A DNA stretch of 57,558 bases, taken from the NCBI GenBank assembly GCA_030066195.1, contig JASJCB010000151.1, positions 1 through 57,558 of the forward strand, written 5' to 3'. Origin of the DNA: Acidobacteriota bacterium (GTDB taxonomy: Bacteria; Acidobacteriota; Holophagae; Acanthopleuribacterales; Acanthopleuribacteraceae). The notes below the pieces were generated by a model, which worked only from the letters and a program-made list of their open reading frames with translations, was not told where the DNA came from and did no database searches. Of the stretch, positions 1 to 8,000 are shown piece after piece (the first letter of the stretch is position 1; each line of letters begins with the position of its first letter). Made by a program: the position numbers and the translations under genes.

Positions 1-1
1 C

Positions 2-199
2 CTGGGCGGCGGACCGGTGATGCTGGGTCAAGGGGATTGCAACTTCGACTGCTTTTTCGAGGCCCTGGCCCCGCTGAATTATCGCGGTCCCTTGATCATG
101 CAGGCCTGGCGCGATGACCAGGGCGTGGATGTATTTCGGAAACAACTCGATTTCATCCGGCCCTACCTGCAATCACATCTTAACGGGAGGACCCCATGA
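2..199 (+). CDS. Sugar phosphate isomerase/epimerase, C-terminal part (5' end outside window)
   Basis: The open frame runs in from the window edge and ends at a TGA that overlaps the next start (ATGA). About 65 residues are visible. They read LGQGDCNFDCFFEALAPLNYRGPLIMQAW, where the G-(E/Q)-G-x-x-(D/N)-F block followed by a 'L...Y.GpllmE-W' strand is the last beta-alpha unit of TIM-barrel sugar isomerases/epimerases of the xylose-isomerase-like (AP endonuclease 2) superfamily, for example UlaE-type L-ribulose/L-xylulose 5-phosphate epimerases. The usual Glu near the end is Gln here (MQAW), so the metal ligand may differ. The 4-base overlap with the CMP-sugar synthetase suggests one operon and a role in making an activated surface sugar. 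The substrate cannot be told from the tail alone. Confidence 0.7.
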   Translation: MGGGPVMLGQGDCNFDCFFEALAPLNYRGPLIMQAWRDDQGVDVFRKQLDFIRPYLQSHLNGRTP

Positions 200-948
200 C
201 ACCGGACACCATCGCCTTCATCCCCGCGCGCGGCGGCTCCAAGGGCGTCCCCGGCAAGAATATTCGACCCTTGCACGGGTACCCGCTGATGGCCTATTCC
301 ATTGCGGCGGCGCGCATGTCGTCCCAAATCCAACGCGTGGTGGTCTCGTCGGACTGCGAGGAGATCTGCGCCATCGCCCGCGCATACGGCGCCGAAACGC
401 CCTTCATGCGACCCGCCGCTGCCGCCTCCGATACCGCCACCGACCGCGATGTGATTCTGCACGCCATGGAATGGATGTGGGAACACGAGGGCCGCGTTCC
501 GGAATACTGGGTCTACCTGCGACCGACGACGCCGCTGCGCGACGCCAGGATTATCGATGCGGCCGTGGAGGAGATCAAGCATAAGACGGAGGCGACCTCT
601 CTGCGCTCGGGACACCCCGCGCCGGAATCTCCGTTTAAATGGTTCAAGAAAAACGCGGAGGGCTACTTCGTCGGCATCGACCCCACCGAAACCCGGCCGG
701 AATACTATAACCTGCCTCGTCAGGCCTTCGAACCGGTTTATATTCCCAACGGTTACGTGGATATCGTCAAGGCGAGCTTCGCCATGAACAACACCCTGCT
801 GCAAGGCAACCACATGATCGGCTTCGCTACGCCCGTGGTGGAAGAGGTCGATACCCTGGAACAGTTCTCCTACCTTGAATACCAGATCCAGAAAGAAGGC
901 GGGCCCGTCTTCGAATTCTTGAAGAAATCGGCCCTGGACAATATCTAG
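196..948 (+). CDS. Acylneuraminate cytidylyltransferase-like CMP-sugar synthetase
   Basis: The 250-residue product begins with the nucleotide-binding signature of CMP-sialic acid/KDO-type synthetases: residues 9-19 read IPARGGSKGVP, followed by GKN. Further in are SSDCEEI, RPTTPLR and a 'NGYVDI' segment near residue 194, all in the places expected for the NeuA/PseF/LegF group. Such enzymes couple CTP to a 2-keto-3-deoxy sugar acid (sialic, legionaminic or pseudaminic acid) to give the CMP-sugar donor. The ATG lies behind GGGAGG (184-190) and overlaps the upstream stop. With a sugar isomerase before it and a class III aminotransferase 30 bases after, it probably feeds a surface glycan. The exact sugar is not determinable; no NeuB-type synthase is in view. 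Confidence 0.85.
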   Translation: MTPDTIAFIPARGGSKGVPGKNIRPLHGYPLMAYSIAAARMSSQIQRVVVSSDCEEICAIARAYGAETPFMRPAAAASDTATDRDVILHAMEWMWEHEGRVPEYWVYLRPTTPLRDARIIDAAVEEIKHKTEATSLRSGHPAPESPFKWFKKNAEGYFVGIDPTETRPEYYNLPRQAFEPVYIPNGYVDIVKASFAMNNTLLQGNHMIGFATPVVEEVDTLEQFSYLEYQIQKEGGPVFEFLKKSALDNI

Positions 949-978
949 CGTCGATCAACAGACACACTGGAGGGTCTT

Positions 979-2370
979 ATGGCATCAGGCGGCATCAGCA
1001 GGGAACCGATCACGGTGCCCCGCGTAGAAACCAGGTGGCGGCGCATCGTCACCCCCATTCCGGTCCCCGAGAGCCTGCCCCTGCTGAAGAGACTGGACCG
1101 CTTCGAGTCCGTCTCCATGCACGGCCAGTTGCCCATTGTCTGGGACCGGGCCGAGGACGTGATCGTGGAGGACCGCTGGGGCAACCGCTGGCTGGACTTC
1201 ACCAGCACCATCTTCGTAACCAACGCGGGCCACGGCAACCCTCGCATCATCCAGGCCCTGCGCGACGTGCTGGACAGACCGCTGCTACATACCTACACCT
1301 ACAGCAGCGAGATCCGTGCGGACTACCTGGAATACCTGATCGAAAACACGCCGGACCAGTTCGAAAAGGCCTTCCTGCTGTCGGCGGGCACCGAGGCGGT
1401 GGAATGCGTGCTGAAGCTGATGCGCATGTGGGGCCAAAACCACGGCAAACGGCGCGGCGGCGTGATCGGTTTCGAGGGTAACTGGCACGGCCGCACCATG
1501 GGCGCCGAGATGCTGGGCGATAAACCGGCCAACAAGACCTGGATGGGTTACCACGACCCGAACATCCACCACATGCCGTTTCCCTACCCCTGGCGAGACG
1601 GCGCGGGCAAAGATCCCGGGATGTGGTTCGAGGCCATGTTCGGCAAGCTGTGCATGGACAAGCAACTGCTGCCGGAGCGCGATATCTGCGGCATGATCTT
1701 CGAAACCTACCAGGGCTGGGGCTCGGTCTTCTACCCGCCCGAATTCGTGCAAGCCGCGGCGGAGTTCGCCCAAAAATACAATTTCCTGATCGCCTTCGAC
1801 GAAATGCAGTCGGGCTTCGGCCGCACGGGGACCCTTTTCGGCTACCAACATTACGGCGTGGAGCCGGATCTGCTGGCCTGCGGCAAGGGCGCGGGTTCCA
1901 GCTTGCCCCTGTCCCTGGTCCTGGGCAGCCGCGAGGTCATGGACCTGCCGGCGATCGGCTCCATGAGTTCCACCCACTCGGCCAACCCCATGGTCTGCGC
2001 CGCCGGCCTGGCCAATCTGCAAGCGCTCCTGGAAGACGGCATCCTGGAAAACGGCGCGGCCATGGGCGAGCACTTCCAGAAGCGGCTGCACCAAATCAAG
2101 GATCGCTTCAATCACCGCGTCGGTTGGGTGCTGGGCAAGGGCCTGGTGGCGGCCATGCTCTTCGAGGACCCGGAAGGCAAGCCGCTGTCCAACCTGGCTA
2201 CCAGGGTCTGCGAACTCTGCATGCAACGCGGCCTGTTACTGGTGCACACGGGTATCCACTCCATTAAACTGGCCCCGCCGCTGACCATCGGCGAAGAAGC
2301 CCTGCTGGAAGGCCTGGAAGTCTACGAACAAGCCGTTGCCGACGCCGTCGCGGAGAGGATTACGGATTAA
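979..2370 (+). CDS. Class III (glutamate-1-semialdehyde type) PLP aminotransferase
   Basis: The 463-residue protein is a full-length class III aminotransferase (fold type I). Visible landmarks are LLSAGTEAVE (phosphate-binding loop region), GNWHGRTMG, the FDEMQSGFGRTG strand with the cofactor-ring Asp, and LLACGKGAGSSLPLS, in which Lys303 should form the Schiff base. The later STHSANPM and 'HTGIHSIKLAPPLTI' are also typical. The start follows GGAGGG (969-974). It is third in the run after the CMP-sugar synthetase, so it probably aminates a keto or aldehyde sugar intermediate. The sequence alone does not exclude GABA/ornithine-type substrates. Confidence 0.85.
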   Translation: MASGGISREPITVPRVETRWRRIVTPIPVPESLPLLKRLDRFESVSMHGQLPIVWDRAEDVIVEDRWGNRWLDFTSTIFVTNAGHGNPRIIQALRDVLDRPLLHTYTYSSEIRADYLEYLIENTPDQFEKAFLLSAGTEAVECVLKLMRMWGQNHGKRRGGVIGFEGNWHGRTMGAEMLGDKPANKTWMGYHDPNIHHMPFPYPWRDGAGKDPGMWFEAMFGKLCMDKQLLPERDICGMIFETYQGWGSVFYPPEFVQAAAEFAQKYNFLIAFDEMQSGFGRTGTLFGYQHYGVEPDLLACGKGAGSSLPLSLVLGSREVMDLPAIGSMSSTHSANPMVCAAGLANLQALLEDGILENGAAMGEHFQKRLHQIKDRFNHRVGWVLGKGLVAAMLFEDPEGKPLSNLATRVCELCMQRGLLLVHTGIHSIKLAPPLTIGEEALLEGLEVYEQAVADAVAERITD

Positions 2371-2456
2371 AGTGGGAAATCGGTATTTTGGCGCCGAAGG
2401 TGTCGGCCAAAATAGCCTGGAGCAACGCCCTGGGAAAAGGGTGTCCGGCGCTCCGG

Positions 2457-2633
2457 TTAAGCAAGTGATAGGCCATACGCGCCCCGGCCGCCGTTGTACA
2501 CCTTCAGCGCCGACTTAAAGTGCTGCCGGACACCGGTCAACTGATCGGCAACCGCCGGCGGGATGTAACCCTTCCCGGCAACTAAATCATTCCGCCCGGC
2601 CAGGGCGGCACTGCCGATGAAGGCCCCATGGCT
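2457..2633 (-). pseudogene. Possible remnant of a minus-strand coding region
   Basis: Within the 534-base gap between the aminotransferase and the acyl-CoA ligase, the minus strand holds a 58-codon frame that reads like real protein (…GRNDLVAGKGYIPPAVADQL… ending …GGRGAYGLSLA, stop at 2457). It has no start codon or ribosome-binding site and is cut upstream by in-frame stops at 2634-2636 and 2655-2657. I do not recognise the family. The simplest reading is the degraded 3' end of a lost gene. The rest of 2371-2904 shows nothing I can name. Confidence 0.25.
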
Positions 2634-2904
2634 TCAAGCCTTCGGAACCGAGGTTCAATGCGGCCGGTGTTTCTTTCCCTCCGACGCGAACAAACCCTCG
2701 GCATGCCCATAAGCACTATCATCGGTGAGGCAGGTTGAAGGCCCCAACAGACCGTTTAATACGGGGGCTTGGTTACATTTAAGAACGGGCCGATCGACTT
2801 GGGGCAAGCGTGCTCCCCCATCCAGCAAGGCCGAAGAGTTCAATCAAGGTGTGGCCATGCCATCGCCGACCGGCCCGTAATCGCGTTAAGTTTGCCACGG
2901 GGAA

Positions 2905-4599
2905 TCAGGATGCCTTCGCCTCCTCTTGTTTGCGCAATTCCTTACGCAAAACCTTTCCCACGGTGGACTTTGGCAACTCGTCCCGGAATTCTACCATAGT
3001 CGGCAGTTTGTAAACGGCCAATTTTTCACGGCAGTAAGCAATAATTTCGTCCGGAGTTGCCGTCTCGCCTTCACGCAATACGATAAAGGCTTTGATCTGC
3101 TCGCCGCGGGTGGGGTGGGAAATGCCGACCGCGCAGGCTTCCTGCACCTTGGGGTTCTCGAACAGGACCTCGTCGATCTCGCGAGGATAGACATTGAAAC
3201 CGCCGGACAAGATCATGTCCTTTTTGCGATCGACGATATAAAAGTAGCCGTCCTCGTCCATTTTAGCGATATCACCGGAGTAGAGCCAGCCGTCGCGAAG
3301 GGTGTTCGCGGTTTCCTCGGGCCGGTTCAGATAGCCTTGCATGACCTGCGGTCCGCGGATGATCAGCTCGCCTTCCTCACCCACCGGAACGTCTTTGGTT
3401 CCCGTTTCCAGGTCCACGATACGGGCCTCGGTATCGATGAGGGGTACGCCGATACTCCCGGGTTTGCGCAGGCCGTCAAAGGGGTTGGTGTGGGTTGCCG
3501 GCGATGCCTCGGTCATGCCGAAGCCCTCGGAGACGTAAGCGTTGGTGCGTTCCTCGAAGTCCTTCATCACCTCTACCGCCAGAGGGGCGCTGCCGGAGAA
3601 ACAGCGTTTGACGAAGCGCATATCGACCTTGTCGATGTCCGGGTGATTCAGCAGACCGATGTACATGGTGGGCACCAACGAGAGGAAGGTGGGTTTGTAT
3701 TTGCGAATGGCTTCCATCAGTTGATCCGGCTGGGGTTTGGGCACCAGCACCAGGCCCCAACCGGCGCTCACCGACATGGCCAGCAGACAGGTCAGCCCGT
3801 AGACGTGGAAGAGAGGGAGGGCGCCGATCATCAATTCGTAGGTCTCGGAATCGTGGCCTTGAATCCAGGCGTCCATTTGCTGGACCTGGGTACCCAGGTT
3901 GCCGTGGCTCAACATGACGCCCTTGCTGACGCCGGTGGTGCCGCCGGTGTATTGGTAGACGGCGATATCGTCGAAGGTCAGCGGCTCGGGTTCGATAAGC
4001 GGTGCGTGTTGCCTCAACAAGGACTTGAACCGGTAGACATCCTCGGCCGGCTTGACATCGGCCTTCAATCCCTTCTTCTTGCCGAATAGTTGGAAGAGTA
4101 TGTTTTTGGGAAAGGGCAGGTAGTCGCCGATGCCGGTGACGATAATTTGCTTGACCCCGGTTTTGGGGCGAAGATCGATCATGCGGTCGGCCAGAAGGTC
4201 CAAGGTAATCAAGAGCTTGGAGCCGGAGTCATTGAGTTGGTGGTGCAGTTCGCGATCGGAATAAAGCGGGTTGTTCATCACGACAATGCCGCCCACTTTC
4301 AGGATCGCGTAGAAGCAAACCGCGGCAGGGATGACATTGGGCAGGATGATGGCCGCGGCATCGCCCTTGCCGATACCGAAGTTCGTCAGCGCGGCGGCCG
4401 TACGGTTGACCGCGTCGCCGAATTGACGGTAGTTCATTTTGTAGCCCTGGAAGATAAAGGCTGTGCGTTCCGGGTAGTTTTTGACGGTTTCTTCAAAGGC
4501 ATCGACCAGGGTAACCCGCTCGTAATCAAGGGTTGCGGGCACGCCCTCATCGTAGTTTTTCAGCCAGGGCTTGTCGGCATAGGTGATCGTTTGGTTCAC
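2905..4599 (-). CDS. fadD: Long-chain fatty acid-CoA ligase (AMP-forming)
   Basis: The product is an ANL-superfamily adenylating enzyme that activates a fatty acid through acyl-AMP to acyl-CoA. Landmarks in order: P-loop YTGGTTGVSKG (about residues 213-223), SEGFGMTEASP (A5 motif), GWLYSGD and VDRKKDMILSGGFNVYP (A7/A8 hinge, about 453-470), and the C-terminal KSTVGKVLRKEL with the catalytic Lys near residue 548. I start it at GTG 4599, which sits behind GGAGGGGC on the minus strand and gives 564 residues starting VNQTITYADKPW. The in-frame ATG at 4641 has no such site. It appears to be a single-gene unit. A medium- or long-chain ligase is most likely; chain length cannot be read. Confidence 0.85.
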   Translation of the reverse strand: MNQTITYADKPWLKNYDEGVPATLDYERVTLVDAFEETVKNYPERTAFIFQGYKMNYRQFGDAVNRTAAALTNFGIGKGDAAAIILPNVIPAAVCFYAILKVGGIVVMNNPLYSDRELHHQLNDSGSKLLITLDLLADRMIDLRPKTGVKQIIVTGIGDYLPFPKNILFQLFGKKKGLKADVKPAEDVYRFKSLLRQHAPLIEPEPLTFDDIAVYQYTGGTTGVSKGVMLSHGNLGTQVQQMDAWIQGHDSETYELMIGALPLFHVYGLTCLLAMSVSAGWGLVLVPKPQPDQLMEAIRKYKPTFLSLVPTMYIGLLNHPDIDKVDMRFVKRCFSGSAPLAVEVMKDFEERTNAYVSEGFGMTEASPATHTNPFDGLRKPGSIGVPLIDTEARIVDLETGTKDVPVGEEGELIIRGPQVMQGYLNRPEETANTLRDGWLYSGDIAKMDEDGYFYIVDRKKDMILSGGFNVYPREIDEVLFENPKVQEACAVGISHPTRGEQIKAFIVLREGETATPDEIIAYCREKLAVYKLPTMVEFRDELPKSTVGKVLRKELRKQEEAKAS

Positions 4600-4977
4600 G
4601 CTGCCCCTCCGTTGAGAAATAGATGCAAGGAAAAAGTTCAAAGAATGAACGGTCTCTCATCAACTTAGCAGAGGAGTTGTTTTCCCGCAAGGCAGAAACG
4701 GAGCCAAGCCTTTCTCCGTCAAGGGTTGAGAAAGAATGGGCGGGGTTCTCTCAAGAGCCCTCATATAGTAGTCGATAAAACCAGTGAGAGGATGTGCTCG
4801 TATACTTTAAACAGGTGTCGTTCTGTCTCTACATGAGCGAAATTTTCGGTTCATTTTTGTATTGGCTTGAGAGACAAAACCGCATCCGCGCTGGTGACAA
4901 TAGTTGGTCTGCTTCTTGCTCCATAAAAGAGGCGGTCACCCCGTACCGGGGAAAAACTGTAACCAAAGGCTGGAGCC
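4600..4977. other. Intergenic region between divergent genes
   Basis: 378 bases between the divergent acyl-CoA ligase and the secreted protein at 4978. It must hold both promoters. A TATACT at 4801-4806 is the best -10-like hexamer for the plus strand, but no convincing -35 lies at the right distance. Nothing else recognised. Confidence 0.3.
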
Positions 4978-6573
4978 ATGAAGACATCCAAGCTGGTAAC
5001 CATACTTTCACTGTTGATGGTGACAATCCTGTCTCCGGTGTATGCTCAAGACGACACCGAGCCGCCCGAACCGGAACTGTACACTTATTTCATTCCTTTC
5101 TCTGAAAGTACGTACAGCGGCGAGTGGTCCTTCCGATTGGAAGCCGCCGGCTATGCGGACGAGGCCGCGAAGATCGAACTTACCGGCTACAGCCCGACAG
5201 GCGTCGTCGTTTTTACGGAACCGGCGACCGTGGAGCCGAACCGCGTCTTCGTATGGGACAGTGACGAAAGAGCGCCCAAGCAGCGTCTTCAAACTCTGGT
5301 GCTTACCGCGGACCAACCGCTGACCGGCGTGTTGTGGACGGCCAACGTTACAGACAACATTTTGAACGGGGTTGCCATCGGCGCCGATCTGGATGCCGAT
5401 TACCTGATCGCCTCGCATATCCCCAACGACAAATACACCTGGCAGACATCCATTTCGGTTTACGGCGTAGACAAGGGGATGGACAGTTCCCCGCTCTACT
5501 TCCGCCATTTCAATCCCCTGGGTGTTGCCGATGAGGGGCGCATTCGCAGTAGTTTGCGCGCCGGCGGCTGGTATGCCGGGCGTCCCTATCGCAATATCAT
5601 TATCGGCTCGCTGGAAGAAGACGAGCGCGCCCATTGGGGCATCATGTTCACGGACGGTCCCGATTTCACCCTGGCCGGCTTTCAAACCTTCCAACGGCTG
5701 ACCGAGGAAAACCCGATCAGTTGCGCCCTGGAGCTACAGCCCGGCGAGGGTCGCCCGTCCGGTATGGTTGGTTTCTCCGCTCATGAAGAGCTTCAGTTCA
5801 GCGAGTGGTTCGCCTTTACAAACCCCAATGATGAAGCTGTGGACGTTCATTTCGAACTCAGCTACCTGCCGCCTGAAACCGAAGACAGCGAAGGCGAAGA
5901 GAGCGAAGCGACCGGCGAGGAGGGTGAAGAACCCGAGTACGAACCCGCCACGCGTTCGCTGACCAAAACCGTCAGGTTTGAACCTCGCCAGCGCGTGGTC
6001 GATGTTCTGGGACTCACCTTATTTGAAGAGTTGAACGGCTGGCCCTACATCCTCAGCTACAACGCGACCGCTCTTGAAGCCGAGGGGGAGGATGAAGAGC
6101 CCGCTCCTCTGCCCATCCTGGCTACGCACCTGCAATCAAACGACGCACAGACCATTTTAGGCGGACATCATTTCGTGGACACCGCCGGTCGGTTCGGCTA
6201 CACCTGGCTGGACCTGAACGGACCTGAAACCGTGGTGGACATTTTCAACCCGACCGATTCCCGCTCCTCGGTTCAGGCCATTCTGTTCGATACCGAAGGC
6301 AACAAAATCCTGGCCTTGGATCGCCTGGAGATGGAACCCAAGGGCGCTTATCTGGGCTTGAGCAATCGCACGATCCAGGCGGCCCTGGCTGAAAATGAAA
6401 TCGAAGTGACCGCCGATGTTCCCCTCCGCCTGGTCATCTCCCTGAAGAGCGGTACCGGGGTGTTCACCAAAATCACGCGGATCGATCGTGACCAGAAAGG
6501 CAATATTCGCGATATTGCGGTAGTCAACGGCACCATGGTCACACCCGAGATCGAAGCGCCCTTCCAACCGTAG
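4978..6573 (+). CDS. Secreted beta-sandwich repeat protein of unknown function
   Basis: The 531-residue protein starts with a clear signal peptide (MKTSKLVTILSLLMVTILSPVYAQ, cleavage after AQ). The mature part is beta-rich. It shows recurring 'I-p-h-i ... W-x-T-x-l-x-V/l-x-N/D' segments, such as LIASHIPNDKYTWQTSISVYG and ATHLQSNDAQTILGG…FGYTWLDLNGPETVVDIFNPTD. I see the same pattern in the secreted proteins at 14185 and 25834. Residues about 300-325 form an acidic Glu-rich linker (EDSEGEESEATGEEGEEPEY). No catalytic motif is visible, and there is only one cysteine (in ISCALEL). It stands alone, divergent from the ligase. Probably an extracellular or surface structural protein. Confidence 0.7.
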   Translation: MKTSKLVTILSLLMVTILSPVYAQDDTEPPEPELYTYFIPFSESTYSGEWSFRLEAAGYADEAAKIELTGYSPTGVVVFTEPATVEPNRVFVWDSDERAPKQRLQTLVLTADQPLTGVLWTANVTDNILNGVAIGADLDADYLIASHIPNDKYTWQTSISVYGVDKGMDSSPLYFRHFNPLGVADEGRIRSSLRAGGWYAGRPYRNIIIGSLEEDERAHWGIMFTDGPDFTLAGFQTFQRLTEENPISCALELQPGEGRPSGMVGFSAHEELQFSEWFAFTNPNDEAVDVHFELSYLPPETEDSEGEESEATGEEGEEPEYEPATRSLTKTVRFEPRQRVVDVLGLTLFEELNGWPYILSYNATALEAEGEDEEPAPLPILATHLQSNDAQTILGGHHFVDTAGRFGYTWLDLNGPETVVDIFNPTDSRSSVQAILFDTEGNKILALDRLEMEPKGAYLGLSNRTIQAALAENEIEVTADVPLRLVISLKSGTGVFTKITRIDRDQKGNIRDIAVVNGTMVTPEIEAPFQP

Positions 6574-6596
6574 GTTTCCGACGCCGCTCGTTTGAT

Positions 6597-8000
6597 TCAA
6601 CAAAGCACGGATTCCTCGGCGATCAACATCATCAAGTCCAGGAAGTCCTTCTCCGCGTAGTGGTCCGGTCCTTTCTCCGCCATCTGGTGGAAACGGAAGA
6701 TCGACCAGGATTCTTTGCGATCCAGGAACTGATCCAGAAAAGCCGAGAGTTCGGTCACGGCCGTCCACCAGGGCCGGGCATCGCCGGTTTCGGCGGGTTC
6801 CAACTGCAGCGATTTTCGGTTCAGGACAATGGTATCCCCGTCGGAAACCACAAAGGCGCCGTCCTTTTGGGCAATGCGTTGTCCGTTTTGGGCCAGCTCC
6901 AGAAAGGTTTTGTAGATGGCCACGATTTGTTGCAGGATGGTGCTCTTGTGGTTCACACTCAACACCACGCCGCTGACCACCTCAGGCACATGCGCAGGCG
7001 ACGCCTCGGCTTCCGTCATCAAATTGTTGGAAAGCCATTTGGCCTGGAAGTAGGAACTTACCTTCAGTCCGCCGCCCACATCCTCGGCCAGGTAACCCAT
7101 CCGCAAAAGTTTGGCGATAATAGCCTTTTCGAACTCCTGGAAAGGGGCCGGGCCGCAATGGGCGGCCTTCAGCAACTGTTGTTCGTCTTCAGTCAGCAGG
7201 TTGAAATTGACCTCGGTAGTCTGGTTGAGCGTGGGGTTGGTTTCCAACTGAATGAGGGCGCGCTCCAAGTCGTCATCTTCAAAATAGTGTTTGGCAACCA
7301 GTTGGGTTTCAAAGGGGTTGCCACCGGTAATTTGCTGGATGCGCGTGATGACGCCGGTATCGTCGATGCCCTGCCTCAACAGCCGCTCGCTCGCGCCGAG
7401 TTCGAAATTCCCCAAATAGAAGGCGATGAAACCGTGCAGGAACGGCGAGGTATTGGTCTCCACGGTGCGGCCCAGCATTTCCAGACGCGGGCTGGAAACC
7501 ATGATGGTCTGGGTATGGCGATTTGTTTGCAGGAAACGCCGCAGTTTGCTGAGTAATCCCGCGTCGTGTTTGCCCACGGTGATCAGTTCCTCGGTTTCGT
7601 CCATCAGCAAAACCAGGCTACGTGATCGGCGACTGAGTAAGCGAGCCAACTTCTTCAAGATCTGGCTGCAGGACTCCTCATCGGCCGCATCGAATTCAAT
7701 CCCGTCCCAGCAATCGGAGTATTCGTCCTGGCTGTCTTCCAATGCGTCGTAGAGACTGTCGAACAAGCCCTCTCCGTCAAACGAGCCCTGGAGGTCCCAA
7801 AACAAAGCCAGGCGGCCGGGGTCGGTGTTATTGATACGGCGTTCCATTTCGCGCAGCAGCGAGGTTTTGCCCATGCGGCGCTTGCCGATGACCCAATTAC
7901 AGGGCTCGTCCGAATGCAACAGGTCGTTGATCAGGGTTTCCCTTCCAAAAAATTGGGAACCCCGTACCCATCGACCTGCTGTAAAGGGGTTTCTACCCAT
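6597..8000 (-). CDS. P-loop NTPase (AAA/STAND-like), soluble
   Basis: The 467-residue protein has the sequence 'PFtaGrwVrGsqFFGRE' typical of the start of AAA_16/archaeal-type ATPase modules. Walker A GKRRMGKTS follows at residues 39-47, and Walker B LVLLMDETEE near residue 133. A 'GGNPFETQLVAKHYFE' segment (the GxP-type helical lid of STAND ATPases) and a winged-helix-like stretch near 270-330 come next. The C-terminal 130 residues match nothing I know. There is no signal or membrane segment. It overlaps the upstream gene by 8 bases. Its NTPase module is clearly related to that of its neighbour (GERRIGKTS, LVLLLDEVDV, GGKPYLIQKM), so the pair probably arose by duplication and may form a mixed complex. 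Confidence 0.7.
   Translation of the reverse strand: MGRNPFTAGRWVRGSQFFGRETLINDLLHSDEPCNWVIGKRRMGKTSLLREMERRINNTDPGRLALFWDLQGSFDGEGLFDSLYDALEDSQDEYSDCWDGIEFDAADEESCSQILKKLARLLSRRSRSLVLLMDETEELITVGKHDAGLLSKLRRFLQTNRHTQTIMVSSPRLEMLGRTVETNTSPFLHGFIAFYLGNFELGASERLLRQGIDDTGVITRIQQITGGNPFETQLVAKHYFEDDDLERALIQLETNPTLNQTTEVNFNLLTEDEQQLLKAAHCGPAPFQEFEKAIIAKLLRMGYLAEDVGGGLKVSSYFQAKWLSNNLMTEAEASPAHVPEVVSGVVLSVNHKSTILQQIVAIYKTFLELAQNGQRIAQKDGAFVVSDGDTIVLNRKSLQLEPAETGDARPWWTAVTELSAFLDQFLDRKESWSIFRFHQMAEKGPDHYAEKDFLDLMMLIAEESVLC

Noticed and set aside
979..2370. Glutamate-1-semialdehyde aminomutase (hemL)
   Set aside because: Same fold, but length, context with a CMP-sugar synthetase and lack of other heme genes argue against it.
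2926..4089. Long plus-strand frame over the acyl-CoA ligase
   Set aside because: The minus strand carries all ligase motifs; the plus frame is His/Gly/Val-rich shadow sequence.
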